Assembly (NCBI GenBank): GCA_036924085.1
Contig: JAVGWX010000012.1
Coordinates: forward strand, 4,765,430 to 4,829,429
Direction: 5' to 3'
DNA length: 64,000 nucleotides
Source: Ariolimax columbianus
Taxonomy: Eukaryota; Mollusca; Gastropoda; Stylommatophora; Arionidae
Part shown: piece by piece, positions 22,601-31,365 of the stretch
How the letters are laid out: every line of letters begins with the position of its first letter
Position numbering within the stretch: the stretch's first letter is position 1
Notes under the pieces: model-generated
Seen by the model: the letters and a program-made list of their open reading frames with translations, nothing else
Told to the model about the DNA's origin: nothing
The model's database searches: none
Program-made: the position numbers and the translations under genes

Positions 22601-24503
22601 CAAGCATTTGCAATAATTCATCTCAAATGTGACGGGTAGCTTCTAACTGCAGCTGGTCACTTAACAGGAAGCCTGTACCTAAGCTGATTATAATGATAAT
22701 TTTGTTACATGATGAGGTGACCAGTCACAAGTACAGCCCACTTTATTTGTCTGTTGGGAAGCAAATATTATGTACAGAAGTACTTAAAATATACTTTGCG
22801 ACCGGTGTCGCTACTTTGTTTAGGTCATGACAATTGTGAACACTCATATCTCTACAACTGACAGAATGTTGCTGACCTTCAATGATTGAAAACAATAATG
22901 GCATAGGTGTAATTTCTACATTAGAGGTCGGCTGCAATTGATTCCCAACGTCATATTGTCACTTGTATTGATTCTGCTATTTGCCAGGTTTCCCTATCCA
23001 CTGTTAATCTCTGGCACATTTGGCCCCCCCCTTTTCTTCCAGTATTGTTTCAGCAAGGTCTTATGTCTTTTGGTGTGACCAAAATATCTTAACTGTTTGA
23101 CCCAGATTTTATTCACCAATTCTTTTTCATCCCTAATTTCTCTAAAACATCCTTATTTGTTTTCTTTTTATCCCCATGAGATTGACCCCATTATTCGATA
23201 TCTCCCCTGGTCAAATGCATCAGTTTTCTTCTCCCTGTTTGTTCATTGTCCACATTTCTTCATCAAAGACAAATATACTAAACACCTGATCATTGATTCT
23301 TCTTTTCTTCTTCTTCGTACGCAGTCAGACAGTAACCATTATTGTTTCGAAAAAAGCGGCGGTCATCCTGAGGCTGTCGCCACTGCCATAGAGCTTGTCT
23401 TGCAGTTCCAATGGTGATGGCCACATCTGCTCTCTCTGATCCTCGTATGTCGGGCAGTTCTGCAGCAGATGTTCAGCGGTCATTTTACCAGTACCGCACG
23501 GGCATTCGTCCGTACCACCTATCTTCAATTTGTTGAATAGGTGGTACCTCAGTCTATTGTGGCCAGTGCGAAGTCTGAAGACAACGACCTGCTCTCTTCG
23601 GTTCAACTGGTAATAGGCATCGTTTTTGGTGTAACCAGTATGTTTGGTTTCCCCACCAATTCTTTTTCACCCCTAATTTCTCTAAAACATCCTTATTTGT
23701 TTTCTTTTTATCCCCATGAGATTGGCCCCATTATTCGATATCTCCCCTGGTCAAATGCATCAGTTTTCTTCTCCCTGTTTATTCATTGTCCACATTTCTT
23801 CATCAAAGACAAATATACTTAACACCTGATCATTGATTCATTTATAGGCATCTCAGTCTCTATAGACCATGCTCATGGCGCCCTGTGAGTTTTGTCCAGC
23901 TTCGTCCTGTATTTTGACACTGTCCGCTATGACTGTAAAGGCCGATCTGTGAGTGATGGTCCCTGCCACAGATCATACATGCTGAGGAGGCTGGTTTGTC
24001 GAGATGTTCCTAGATATCTTCAGGCTTTCTAGTTTCTCTGCAGTCAGAAGGCCTCTATGAGCATCAGCAGTCACTATGCACCCTCCATAATGACTGTCTC
24101 CAAACAGCTCAATCCTGAGCAATTGTTTCTCAGCCCTCAAATGGGATGCTGCAGGATTTCATGTTCCTCTTGCATACGTCTTTGAATCGCAGTGTGGAAC
24201 TGCCGAGTCTTCTAGTTCCAATGGTCAGCTGGCACACCCCAGATAAGTGAAGCTGTTGACCTATCTTAAATTTTGAGTAATTTGGTTGGATGTTAATATA
24301 TGACTTATGTTGGTGAAAACAGCTAATAACTTGAGTACCCTACCAATGAGGTGGTTGATGTATGGGGACTGCTGTTCATCTTCACGGCGCATGTCTCTGT
24401 GCTTGATTGCTGCGTAGTTGACACATCGGATGATCTCCCTACATAGTTTTGCTTGTGTACATGTGTCTAGTGAACTGATTTCTGACATCTTAGAGTGGAA
24501 TTT
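10575..24503 (-). CDS. HDDC3: HDDC3/MESH1-like HD-domain phosphohydrolase, gene span with 3 exons seen
   Basis: MESH1 is the animal homologue of SpoT: a small soluble HD-domain hydrolase that removes phosphate from ppGpp and NADPH. Joined in phase, the three exons give 94 residues plus one base. The N-terminal helix (AAIKHR, His30) is followed by PYINH (His46), a helix ending SDISVLQ, then AAMLHGTMED and a helix ending AEFGEDVA. Human MESH1 has the same order (KHR, PYINHP, LLHDTVEDT, FGAQV). All three exons have AG/GT borders and matching phases. The canonical HD pair (His61-Asp62 in human MESH1, metal ligands) reads His72-Gly73 here. The C-terminal half, with the fourth ligand Asp, is not found in the remaining 10.5 kb and must lie left of the window. 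A non-coding first exon probably lies right of 24503. Introns of 6.4 and 7.2 kb are filled with repeats. Family assignment is firm; activity is doubtful because of the Gly. Confidence 0.82.
10713..11520 (+). repeat. 20/22-bp tandem repeat array
   Basis: Alternating units such as CCTAACACACAAGTCACCAG (20 bp) and a 22-bp form containing ACACACACAAGACATGAG, with higher-order patterning. It lies in an HDDC3-like intron. Confidence 0.88.
11615..12180 (+). pseudogene. LINE reverse-transcriptase relic with internal tandem repeat
   Basis: Interrupted translation gives NYRGMTLLSVPGKIFNRI, then EEQAGFRQGRSCGYN, then (after stops) FIDY and DSVDR. Past a tandem block it continues with NMYEDTVSRVVHEGAL and TDSFRVE, all in reverse-transcriptase order. 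At 11868-12000 a roughly 36-bp unit (GTGAGACACTATGAGATACC...) is repeated about four times inside the segment coding for the RHYEIP region. Many stops; dead. Confidence 0.65.
12356..12670 (+). repeat. 30-bp minisatellite inside the hAT element, about 10.5 copies
   Basis: Unit begins CATGGACCGGTGAAAACAAG and ends AAAAATTGTT. It starts about 25 bases inside the hAT end, and CATGGACCGGTG belongs to the subterminal sequence. The 30-bp period keeps frames open, giving spurious ORFs on both strands. Confidence 0.88.
12683..13619 (-). mobile_element. 5'-truncated I-like LINE copy A2, nested in the hAT element
   Basis: It begins with the (CTT)n complement of the GAA tail, then matches A1 backwards from the 3' end through the zinc-knuckle and RNase H regions to about A1 position 8031. 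Multiple frameshifts; the longest surviving frame (13162-13560) keeps part of RNase H (HAYTD). No clear target duplication. Confidence 0.82.
13915..14989 (+). mobile_element. piggyBac-like element, non-autonomous
   Basis: The TTAA at 13915 is followed by CTCATTCACTCCCA. The right end is the complement TGGGAGTGATTGAG, ending at 14985, then TTTA (one change from TTAA). The 14-bp inverted repeats match at 13 positions. A strong hairpin lies near the left end (TATCAGCT/AGCTGATA, about 13937-13984). An acidic stretch near 14225-14370 (DDENIDRYDS) could be a transposase remnant. The interrupted LINE reading frame confirms the borders. Confidence 0.75.
15530..15735 (+). repeat. Degenerate TCTCTGAATGA-type repeat
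   Basis: Low-complexity sequence built from variants of CTCTCTGAATGAGTCCCTCTC. No coding signal. Confidence 0.7.
15736..16164. other. Intron sequence with a short LINE/SINE-like fragment
   Basis: Mostly featureless. Positions 16029-16090 (TGCTGAAGTTGGATGC, later CACAGTGCAACGC) resemble the shared 5' segment of the I-like LINE and the SINEs. Confidence 0.45.
16165..16592 (+). repeat. 64-72-bp tandem repeat, about 6 copies
   Basis: Unit includes GTCTGCAGTCTGGATGTGAT and ACAATTAGTTACATGCCATG. The first copies carry the longer CCCAACCATAGAGACATC variant. Confidence 0.88.
16593..17030. other. Intron sequence, nothing recognised
   Basis: AT-rich; no coding, repeat or element end identified. Confidence 0.45.
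17043..17203 (-). mobile_element. SINE-sized deletion derivative of the I-like LINE (A7)
   Basis: On the minus strand, 120 bases match A1 5017-5140 (GCTGGGGACAGCCAAAGGCT and on) and join directly to the LINE 3' terminus CAGCGTACGATGAAGAAG. It is flanked by a perfect 12-bp target duplication, TAAGGCCTGTCT (17031-17042 and 17204-17215). It is a complete 161-bp non-autonomous element. Confidence 0.85.
17216..17837. other. Intron sequence, nothing recognised
   Basis: No repeat array or element ends seen between the SINE-sized element and the HDDC3-like internal exon. Confidence 0.45.
17838..17893 (-). CDS. HDDC3: HDDC3-like internal exon (56 nt)
   Basis: On the minus strand the acceptor TTATTTGACAG precedes the exon and the donor GTATGTTA follows. 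Its first two bases complete Gly49 from the previous exon. It then encodes 18 residues, VTYILVNEGGVSDISVLQ, matching the family's helix before the HD motif. It ends on a codon boundary, as the next exon requires. Confidence 0.82.
17894..18515. other. Intron sequence with a hairpin and a short duplication
   Basis: A perfect 10-bp inverted repeat TGTTTGAGTC/GACTCAAACA sits at 18152-18161 and 18172-18181. A roughly 28-bp direct duplication (GGAATGAGAGAGAAGCCAGA...) lies at about 18411 and 18446. AAATTAGACCCGCAG near 18189 recurs at 60973. Confidence 0.5.
18516..19460 (+). repeat. 32/38-bp tandem repeat array
   Basis: Unit core CATACTGATCAGACTATG with either GTGGGTCAGGTGAAA (32 bp) or an insertion of TTAGTTAGG (38 bp). 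A stray related unit lies at 52822-52875, so the sequence is dispersed. Confidence 0.88.
19690..20035 (+). pseudogene. LINE C-terminal relic (RNase H tail / zinc knuckle)
   Basis: Broken translation reads EQITILYLRTGHNRHMYKLG, then HTAGHVLEDCPLYSQLRK and DLTLDSKLYTAKG. This matches the order of the LINE C-terminal region (FRLRTGHNRL, AEHLLQNCPTY, KLYG) but from a different family than A1. Several stops. Confidence 0.65.
20050..20470 (+). repeat. 24-bp degenerate tandem repeat
   Basis: Variants of TCTCCTGAGACCTATTACAA with TATA spacers. Confidence 0.82.
20471..20831. other. Intron sequence, nothing recognised
   Basis: No coding similarity, arrays or element ends identified. Confidence 0.4.
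20832..21172 (+). mobile_element. SINE, long form (S1)
   Basis: Starts near CGGGATCAAGATGCTGAG. It contains TGGTGATCCTGGATAACAGG, TGCTGAAGTCGGAT, GGTGCAAATATCGCAGTCAA and CTTGGTAGCAGGAGATTGAG, and ends GAACGAACGAAGAAGAAGAAG. Six relatives occur in the window. The tail resembles that of the I-like LINE. Confidence 0.75.
21197..21355 (-). mobile_element. SINE, short form (S2) with target duplication
   Basis: 159 bp from the (CTT)n complement to GACTTCAGCACG. It is flanked by a perfect 12-bp duplication, TTAAGGTCTACT (21185-21196 and 21356-21367). This defines the short form: the 3' half of S1. Confidence 0.87.
21368..21844. other. Intron sequence with a LINE-5'-end-like start
   Basis: AAAGATGGCGCCATAACTGG at 21494 resembles the start of LINE C1 (AAGATGGCGCCGGACATGG at 53177), so this may be a 5' LINE fragment. 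ORFs here are short and unsupported. Confidence 0.35.
21845..22205 (+). repeat. Unclassified dispersed repeat, copy 1
   Basis: It matches the reverse complement of about 60240-60600 over its length; for instance GTTTACGGAAAGGCTTCGG corresponds to CCGAAGCCTTTCCCGTAAAC there. No ends or coding similarity recognised. Confidence 0.6.
22206..22985. other. Intron sequence, nothing recognised
   Basis: AT-rich, without arrays or recognisable coding remnants. Confidence 0.4.
23114..23299 (+). repeat. 186-bp target duplication, left copy
   Basis: Starts CACCAATTCTTTTTCATCCC and ends GATCATTGATTC directly before the LINE tail. About four mismatches to 23654-23839 over 186 bases, no indels. Confidence 0.9.
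23300..23653 (-). mobile_element. 5'-truncated I-like LINE copy A3
   Basis: 354 bases matching the last part of A1 (RNase H tail, knuckle, GCGTACG-(GAA)n), with the last frame (23325-23606) still open. Truncated at the equivalent of A1 8667. Flanked by a 186-bp direct repeat. Confidence 0.9.
23654..23839 (+). repeat. 186-bp target duplication, right copy
   Basis: Starts CACCAATTCTTTTTCACCCC immediately after the truncated 5' end of LINE A3 and ends GATCATTGATTC. Its length equals the left copy exactly. Confidence 0.9.
24344..24503 (-). CDS. HDDC3: HDDC3-like exon with start codon
   Basis: On the minus strand a pyrimidine-rich acceptor ending TTTTCAG precedes 24503. Fifteen bases of 5' leader follow, then ATG with A at 24488. 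The exon encodes 48 residues plus one base, contains AAIKHR and SPYINHLI, and ends CTCATTG before donor GTAGGG. An upstream in-frame ATG at 24518 falls inside the acceptor, so the ATG at 24488 is preferred. The family usually has Pro after the conserved NH; here it is Leu. Confidence 0.82.
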
Positions 24504-24664
24504 CTGAAAACAAAACAACCAAATAATACAAAATGTACTTTATATTATATATATATTTTGAACATAAAGAGCAAGCCGCTAGCCACTGTCCATGTAAACC
24601 TTATTAAAGTAACTAAATTCTTATCTAATAGTGGCCAACATGAAGGCCATAAAGAAGGCTTACT

Positions 24665-27600
24665 TACTTTTCAAGTCCAAACACCATGTCACACAGCATC
24701 CGTCCAGTATTCAGCAACTTGAACTGCTTTGTCGTTCGCCTGCATCATGTCGTTCATGTCACAGGTTTCAGGGAGGTTGGAGCAGGTCATCAGATGATCT
24801 TGGTCCTGAACTGCGCCGCATTCACATGTGTCGGCATCTGAGTATCCCCATTTCTTCAAGTTTGCTCTGCATCTTGAGACACCAGTTCGAAGTCTGTTCA
24901 TTGGCTTCCACACAGCGTAGGGCAGGTGGTGTCCAGGCGCAGCCTCTTCCTTGAGCTCTATCCATGGATCCTGCATTGTTCTGCGCCACCTCTCGATGCG
25001 TCGACCTTCCGGGCTTGTCTGGATGGTCTCTGTCAATTTTAAGAAACTGTGTCTTGTTCCTGATGGCCAAACATCGGGTGTCTAGGGTCGTTTTCCTGTT
25101 TCCCTCGTTCGATTTCCGCAGCTACACCTCTTCTTATATCAGGTGGTGCAATGCCAATTAAGGGATATATTTTGTTTGTCAGGGTGGGTTTAAGGCACCC
25201 CGACACTATCCTGCCCATCTCGTTCATTGCTGTATCAACTTGTTTTGCATGGGCTGAGTTTTTCCAGACTGGGGCTGCATATTCCGCTGCGGAAAGGCAC
25301 AGGGCAATCGCTGATGTGCGTAAGACTGATGACTGAGCACCCCATGTTGTGCCAGTCAATTTTCGGATGTTGTTTCTCACATGTACCTTACGCTTTGTCT
25401 CCTGGCAGTGTGTCATATAGGATAATGTGCGATCCAACTTTACACCCAGGTATTTGGGAACTGGACAGTGTTGAAGATCCTGTCCTTGCCATCTGATCCG
25501 TAGTTCTCTGTTTGCCTCTCTGTTCTTGAGATGATAGGCGCATACCTGAGTTTTGCTAGGGTTGGGTTTTAGGTGGTTTTCCCGATAATACTCTGCGAGG
25601 TCATTCAGAAAGCGTGTTAGTTTACCTTCTACCTCCTCGAAGCCATTAGCCTGAGCAGCGACTGCTGTGTCATCGGCGTATATAATTGGTATAGATGTTG
25701 TATAGCAGTGGAGCAAGAACACTTCATTGAGCCAGGCCGTTGGTTTGATTTCGCCATCTGCTCTCTTTATTCCCCAAGGTTACATAGAATCGCCTCTTTT
25801 GAAGTAAGCATTTGATTATGTTAGACGCCAGTCTTTCGTCATGTTGTATACCTTTGCCTGCAACCTACGATGATTTACTGTGTCGTAGGCAGCGCTAAGG
25901 TCTATATATGCCACTCCAGTCACCTGGTTGCGCTCGAAACCATCCTCTATTAGTTGTGGATTTGACTACTGCAAGATCTCCCAGGTCTTCTTCTTCTTCT
26001 TCGTACGCTGTCAGACGTCAACCTGTATTTTTTCGAAAAAAGCAGTGGTCATCCTGAGGCTGTGGACACTGCCATAGAGCTTGTCTTGTGTTGACACTGG
26101 TGATGGCCACATCTGCTTTCTCTGATCCTCATATGTCGGTCAGTTTTGCAGCAAATGTTCAGCGGTCATTTTCCCGGTACCACACGAGCATTCGTCAGTG
26201 CCACCTATCTTTAATGTGTTGAATAGGTGGTACCTCAGTCTATTGTGGCCTGTGCGAAGTCTGAAGACCACGACCTGCTCTCTTCTGTTCAACTGGTAAT
26301 AGGCATCATTTTTTTGTGTAGCCAGTATGTTCTGTTTCCCATTTGGTCATGTATCTAGCTCTAATAAGCCTTTTTGACTCTTTGTATGTCACACTAGTAT
26401 CTGGTTGTGGTAGTCTTGCACCTTCTTTTGTCAGTCTGTCTGCCTCCTCGTTGCCTTGGATGTTACAGTGGGATGGAACCCACTGTACCACTACTCTTTT
26501 TGGTGCAGACTGCTGGCATAGTTGACAGAGTACTGCTTTTAAATCATTAAGTTCAGTATTTTTCTGGCTTTTTAGTGCTGTGACTACGGCCAGGGCATCT
26601 GTCAGCAGGACTATATAGCTTTCATTCCTTTTTACCTGTCACCATTTCTTCTACTGCAGCCCTCAGTGCCTCTGCCTCCGCTCTGAAATTGCTTTGTGTA
26701 TTTTCCAGTAGCGAATGACAGTGTTATTTTTTTGCCATTTGGTAGGCTCAGGAATACCCCTGCCTCTCCGTTCTGTGTTGTGTTTGTTACAGAACCGTCG
26801 GTGTATGCATGGGTCCAGTCCATGCTTGGGTAGTTTTTCGTTATGTACCTCAGGGTTGTATCTCTTCTTTCTTTTTCAGTCTGGCTGTTTTTGTTTCCAA
26901 TACCTGGTATATTTTCTACCACCTCTGGAAATATATGCTGCCTCCAGGTAGGTTTTCGTACAGTAGGGATGGGCTTTGGTGTTGTTAGTGCGTTCATAGG
27001 GTCTTCGTTCATCTTTGCTTTGGCTATTTCTGCAAAGTTTCTCCGCTTTAGTTTCCCATTTCCTAAATTGTTTAGTCTCTGATGCATTGGATGGTCAGTC
27101 AGTCTTCTGAGTTTCTCTGCCTGCTGCTGGGCTCTGCAGTCTCTTCTGTCGGTCATGGATTGCAGTTTTGTAATCTTTTCAAGTTCTACAATTGGCGTTG
27201 ACTTCATGCCTCCTGTTATAACTCTCATGGCTTGGTTTTGAAGTTTGCCAATTTTATCGAAGTTCGCCTTTGCTGCTGTTGTCCATGTCGCAATGCCATA
27301 CTCAAGAACTGGTCTCACTCTTCCAGTGTACAGTTTCTTTAGTATGCTTTCGTCTGCTCCCCAGCTTGTGCCAACAAGTTTCATCATGATTGCCATTCTT
27401 TCTCTGGCTCTCATTCGGTTTCTCTCGGTCTGACTTTTCCATGTCATGCGCCGATCAAATGTGACTCCCAGGTAGTTTGGGTTGTCGTTTGGCCGCAGGT
27501 ATTTGCCGTTAAGACTTATTTTGGTGTTTTGGGGTTTGTTTGAAAGTCTCCCAGGTCTGAATCCAGCTTGTTCCTTGATCAACCTCAAGTCTATCCAGGG

Positions 27601-27975
27601 AGAGATGCGGTTCAGGATCATCCTTTCAAATACCTTGTATAGGTGGCATAAGAGCGACACTGGTCGAAAATTCTTTGGGTCTGTTGGAGTTTTCCCAGGC
27701 AACCACGTGTGCTTTCCTCCAGATTTTGGGAATATTAAAGGATTCCACGCAAATGTTCATGAGATTTAGTAGCCAATTGCTTGTTATTGGTCCTAACTGT
27801 TTTATTTGCTTTGTTTTCCAGTCGTCGGGGCCGGCTGCTTTATTGGATTTTGTTTGCTTTATTGCTGCACTTAATTCTTCAGTTGTGAAAGGTGCGCCCA
27901 GTATATTACTCTCTACCTCGCGTTGTCGTTGGGTCCTTGTTTGTCCCGTTTTATAGTTGGTCTTGCCATTCATCA
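24665..27975 (-). pseudogene. jockey-like LINE relic (family H), split by I-like LINE A4
   Basis: The 5' piece (27975-27547) reads PFTTEELSAAIKQTKSNKAA, FRPVSLLCHLYKVFERMI and EQAGFRPGR. The 3' piece (25988-24665) reads GVAYIDLSAAYDTVNHRR, IYADDTAVAAQ, YLGVKLDRTLSYMTHC and LTGTTWGAQSSVLR, ending in a knuckle, CECGAVQDQDHLMTCSNLP. The catalytic YADD is present, but stops and frameshifts occur near 25037 and 25720-25900. The clade within the jockey superfamily is inferred. The two pieces join at a 12-bp duplication around the nested LINE. Confidence 0.82.
25989..27546 (-). mobile_element. 5'-truncated I-like LINE copy A4, nested in family H
   Basis: It matches A1 from about 7490 to the 3' tail. 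Frames retained include SLNGKYLRPNDNPNYLGVTF and HAYTDGSV. Flanked by a 12-bp duplication TCTCCCAGGTCT (25977-25988 and 27547-27558). The 356-codon frame 26632-27702 is a chance fusion of the family H reverse-transcriptase start with the A4 C-terminal half, created by the insertion. Confidence 0.88.
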
Positions 27976-27984
27976 GTACTGTCA

Positions 27985-29279
27985 GATTATGAAAACTGAT
28001 ATAGATATAATCCTCGACCGATTGAAACTCCAAGCAGAGAACATCATTGCCGAGAAGCAAGCAGGGTTCAGACAGGGAAGAAGCACCACAAAACAATATA
28101 TATATATATATTTAATTTAAGGCTGCTAAGCGAGAAATATCTATAACAGCAGCAAAAGCTGTATCATGTGTTTGTTGATTGTAAGAAGGCGTTTGATAGG
28201 GTATGGCATAAAGCGCTATGGGCAACCATAAGGATGTATAAAATCAACGGAAATATTATAAAGGTTCTTGAACGCACGTATGACAAGGCGTCGAGCGGTA
28301 GTTCTTGTGAATGGGAGGCGAGGGGACTGGTTTCGCACATCAGTTGGTGTGAGACAGGGTTGTACACTATCTCCAACTCTTTTCAATATATTCCTTGAGG
28401 GAGTTATGAGTGAGGCACTTGGAGGTCACGTTGGTACTGTCAAGATAGGTGGCCGAACGATTACCAACCTTCGTTTTGCAGATGATATCAATGGGTTGGC
28501 GGATTCAGAAGCAGAACTCCAAGAATGGGTCAGAAGACTCGATGAAACAGCTCTTGACTATGGTATGGAGATAAATGCTGGAAAGACAAAATTAATGACC
28601 AACAACGCCGAGGGCTTCAACAGCAGGATAAAAGCTAATGGTCAGGAACTCAAAGTGGTTGACCATTTTAAATATCTAGGGTCGATTGTCAGTGATGAAG
28701 GATCAAAATGTGAAGTGTTGGCCAGAATAGCACGGACAATATCGGCGCTTGCACGGCTTAACAAAATCTGGCAAGATAAACAGTTAGCACTGTGCACGAA
28801 AATCAGATTAATGCGTACACTGGCCCTGTCAATATTTCTCTATGCGTGTGAGACATGGACAGTTACAGCTGACCTTCAGCGAAGGATACAGGCCTTGGAG
28901 ATGAGATGTTTCCGAAGACTTTTAAACGTCACGTACAAAGATCGAGTTACAAATGAGGAAATACGAGATAGAATTACAACAGCAATAGGGCCTTTTGAAG
29001 ACCTCTTGGCAACTCTCAAAAGAAGGAAACTTACTTGGTACGGTCACATATCGAGATCAAATGGTCTTGCAAACACAATCCTCCACGGAAAGGTGCAACG
29101 CAGACGAAGAAGAGGCCGTCCCAAAAACGGTGGGAGGACAACATAAAAGAATGGACAGATCTCCGACCAGAAGAGGCACGGGCAGCGGCCTCTGACAGAG
29201 AAAGGTAGCGTGGTATTGTGAGGATGTCTTCATGTGTGCCCCAAGGACCTCACCGGTTAAAGGATGACCTGACCTGACA
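27985..29279 (+). pseudogene. RTE-type LINE fragment B1
   Basis: 5'-truncated reverse transcriptase: LKLQAENIIAEKQAGFRQGR, then an AT microsatellite at 28096-28112, FVDCKKAFDRVWHKALW, TSVGVRQGCTLSPTLF, LRFADDINGLADSEAEL and FLYACETWTV. It ends with YKDRVTNEEIRDRI, GHISRSNGLANTILHGKV and RRRRRGRPK, typical of RTE. The catalytic FADD is intact. Frameshifts lie near 28100 and 28265. The 3' end is short, TGACCTGACCTGACA. It abuts the 5' end of the opposite-facing family H relic. Confidence 0.85.
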
Positions 29280-29985
29280 TTGTTAATTAATTTAAATGAT
29301 ATATCCTTCAACTTGAAACTTATAATCTAAGACTAAAACTAATAATCAGATCTATCCGACTTTCATTTAAAAATGTATCCTACATTGTATGTATTATAAA
29401 TTATTATAATTATTATAATATTATAAATAATGTATAGTAAAATTATTAATTAGTACATTATTAGAATAAACTGTGCGGCACAGTATAAATCATAATAATA
29501 ATATTAATAAATAATAATAATAAGTTTATATTTATAGGACTGAGTAGTGGATTTTATCGACTAGACACAGACTACTTATTTATTATTATTTTAACTTAAT
29601 TTTAAGAAAGGGATTTAAATCGTTTAGTTAAGTTTTTAGTTTAGTCTAACCGTGCCGACCGGCTACCGCTTGTTGATTGTTCTATTCTTGTTATTTTAAC
29701 GAGATAGAACACACTGGCACATACTATATATGTGTACCAAGAACGTGAAAATGTTTATATCTTTTAAACTTAAAGTTTAAAATTCCGTTTTATAAACACA
29801 TTTGCGCTAATTGAACATTTACCTTCGAAGAGGCAGCCAGTTTCTATTATTAATTGTTTTCGTTTTCCCAAATAACTGTGAACCTGATAGATTGCTTCCG
29901 GAACCACTTGCAATTAAAATGTTGACACTACAAGTTCACGAAATAATTCATATTTTAAGATTGCGTATAGCATTTGTCATTCGGT
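29280..29985. other. Very AT-rich sequence with TAATAATAA tracts
   Basis: Imperfect ATT/AAT microsatellite at about 29395-29600. No coding or RNA gene. Confidence 0.6.
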
Positions 29986-29989
29986 GACA

Positions 29990-30175
29990 ACGGACAGAAT
30001 CGCAGGTAAGAAGGACAGAAGGAGACAAAGACAGAAAATATTGGATAGCTTGAAGGAATAGCACGGAAGGCGATCAACGGTGGAACTGATAGCCAACACG
30101 CGTGTAAGAGTACTAAGAGAAAATCGCAAACGCCAATCGGCAGGCCATAATGAAATTTGAAAACAATAAATTAAA
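29990..30175 (+). pseudogene. LINE 3'-terminal relic
   Basis: Broken translation gives RIAGKKDRRRQRQKILDSL and HGRRSTVELIANTRVRVL, the basic tail seen before the stop of many LINE ORF2 proteins, followed by an AATAAATT 3' end. Confidence 0.5.
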
Positions 30176-31365
30176 TTAGGCCTATCTCAACTATCTGAAA
30201 TTGTATTGTATTAGTAATGATCGGAAAGGGGGACAAAGAAAAGTTATTATGTAAACTGTAATAGATGATTAATGAGTATTAGGTGCGAAGCTAGTAATTT
30301 CATAAGCTACAGGAAATTGAAAGGAAAGCATCTACATAGAATGGACATGTCACATGGTTAGGTAGAAGATCGGGAATGGAGACGCTGTTTACGAGATGTA
30401 AAGATGAAGAGAAAAGCAGACAGAGGATCAGATCACCGCCTGCTCTTAGCAACTTTTGCAATAGAATTGAGGAATTTCAAAGATAGGGTAGCTGAAACAA
30501 GCCATACATAAAACAAACAGAACCTCCCAAGTAAATGCACACCGGTTAAATGTAAACGTAGTCTGTAGAATAGCTTTGAAATCTTTGGGAACTTCACAGA
30601 CGAAACGATAAACAGCAAGTGGTACACGCTTGAGAAAACAATTATTCGGAACACTTGTGAAAAGGTTCTTGGAAAAAAACGTAAACAGCTTTTAAGAAAT
30701 GGGCTCACAGAAAGTACATGGAACCTGAATAGAAGAAAGAAGGAATGGAGAGCGAAACAAATATAGTGTGTAGGACTTTCATGTATGACTTCTGTTAAGT
30801 CAGTTTACATTATGTATGTGTCAGAGTTTGTGTATATGTGTGTGTGTATGTTGCTGCGTGTGTCTGTATGTGTGTGGGTGTGTACGTGTCTGGGTGTGAG
30901 ACAGACAGAGAGAGAGAGAGATTTGTTCGCTCGCCATCTCTGGCGAGTGTATTGTGAAACAAACATAGGTGTAGTTTTCTTTTTGTCCGGTAGCGGCAAT
31001 TGATCCTTGTTTTATATAGATAGCATTCTGACAGACTTATTCCGGTGCATCTCTTGTTCTTATAAAGTTGCCTGCTCCTTGGCGACTGCCTTACACCTTA
31101 CCCTCGTGTAGTTTTCGCCGAGATACAAACCGTTAATAGTTAGTTCTCTAACCACTTATGCCGCTGAATGGAGCGAGGAGCTCAAGATGAAACATCGCAT
31201 TCGACGCTTACTGTTGTGCTTGGCAACGTAATAATTCCCAGAGAGTGTGCGCTTCTGCGAAAGCAGGCTTCAAATCAGTAGATAAATATAGAAATATATT
31301 TTGCAGAGCTGACAATAAGTTATTAATAATGTATTTAAGAACACACGACAAACACGTGTCTTAAT
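30176..31365. other. No gene seen; GT and GA microsatellites at 30825-30922
   Basis: TGTGTATGTG-type repeats run into (GA)n at 30903-30921. The remainder is unique-looking without coding support. Confidence 0.5.

Larger units (their letters stand above)
22990..23880 (-). pseudogene. LINE relic (family G-like) split by an I-like LINE insertion
   Basis: Minus-strand fragments read SWGYKKTNKDVLEKLGMKKN and VKQLRYFGHTKRHKTLL: the thumb region of a family like the relic at 12185-15470. The I-like copy at 23300-23653 lies inside it, and 186 bases of it are duplicated on both sides. Confidence 0.62.
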
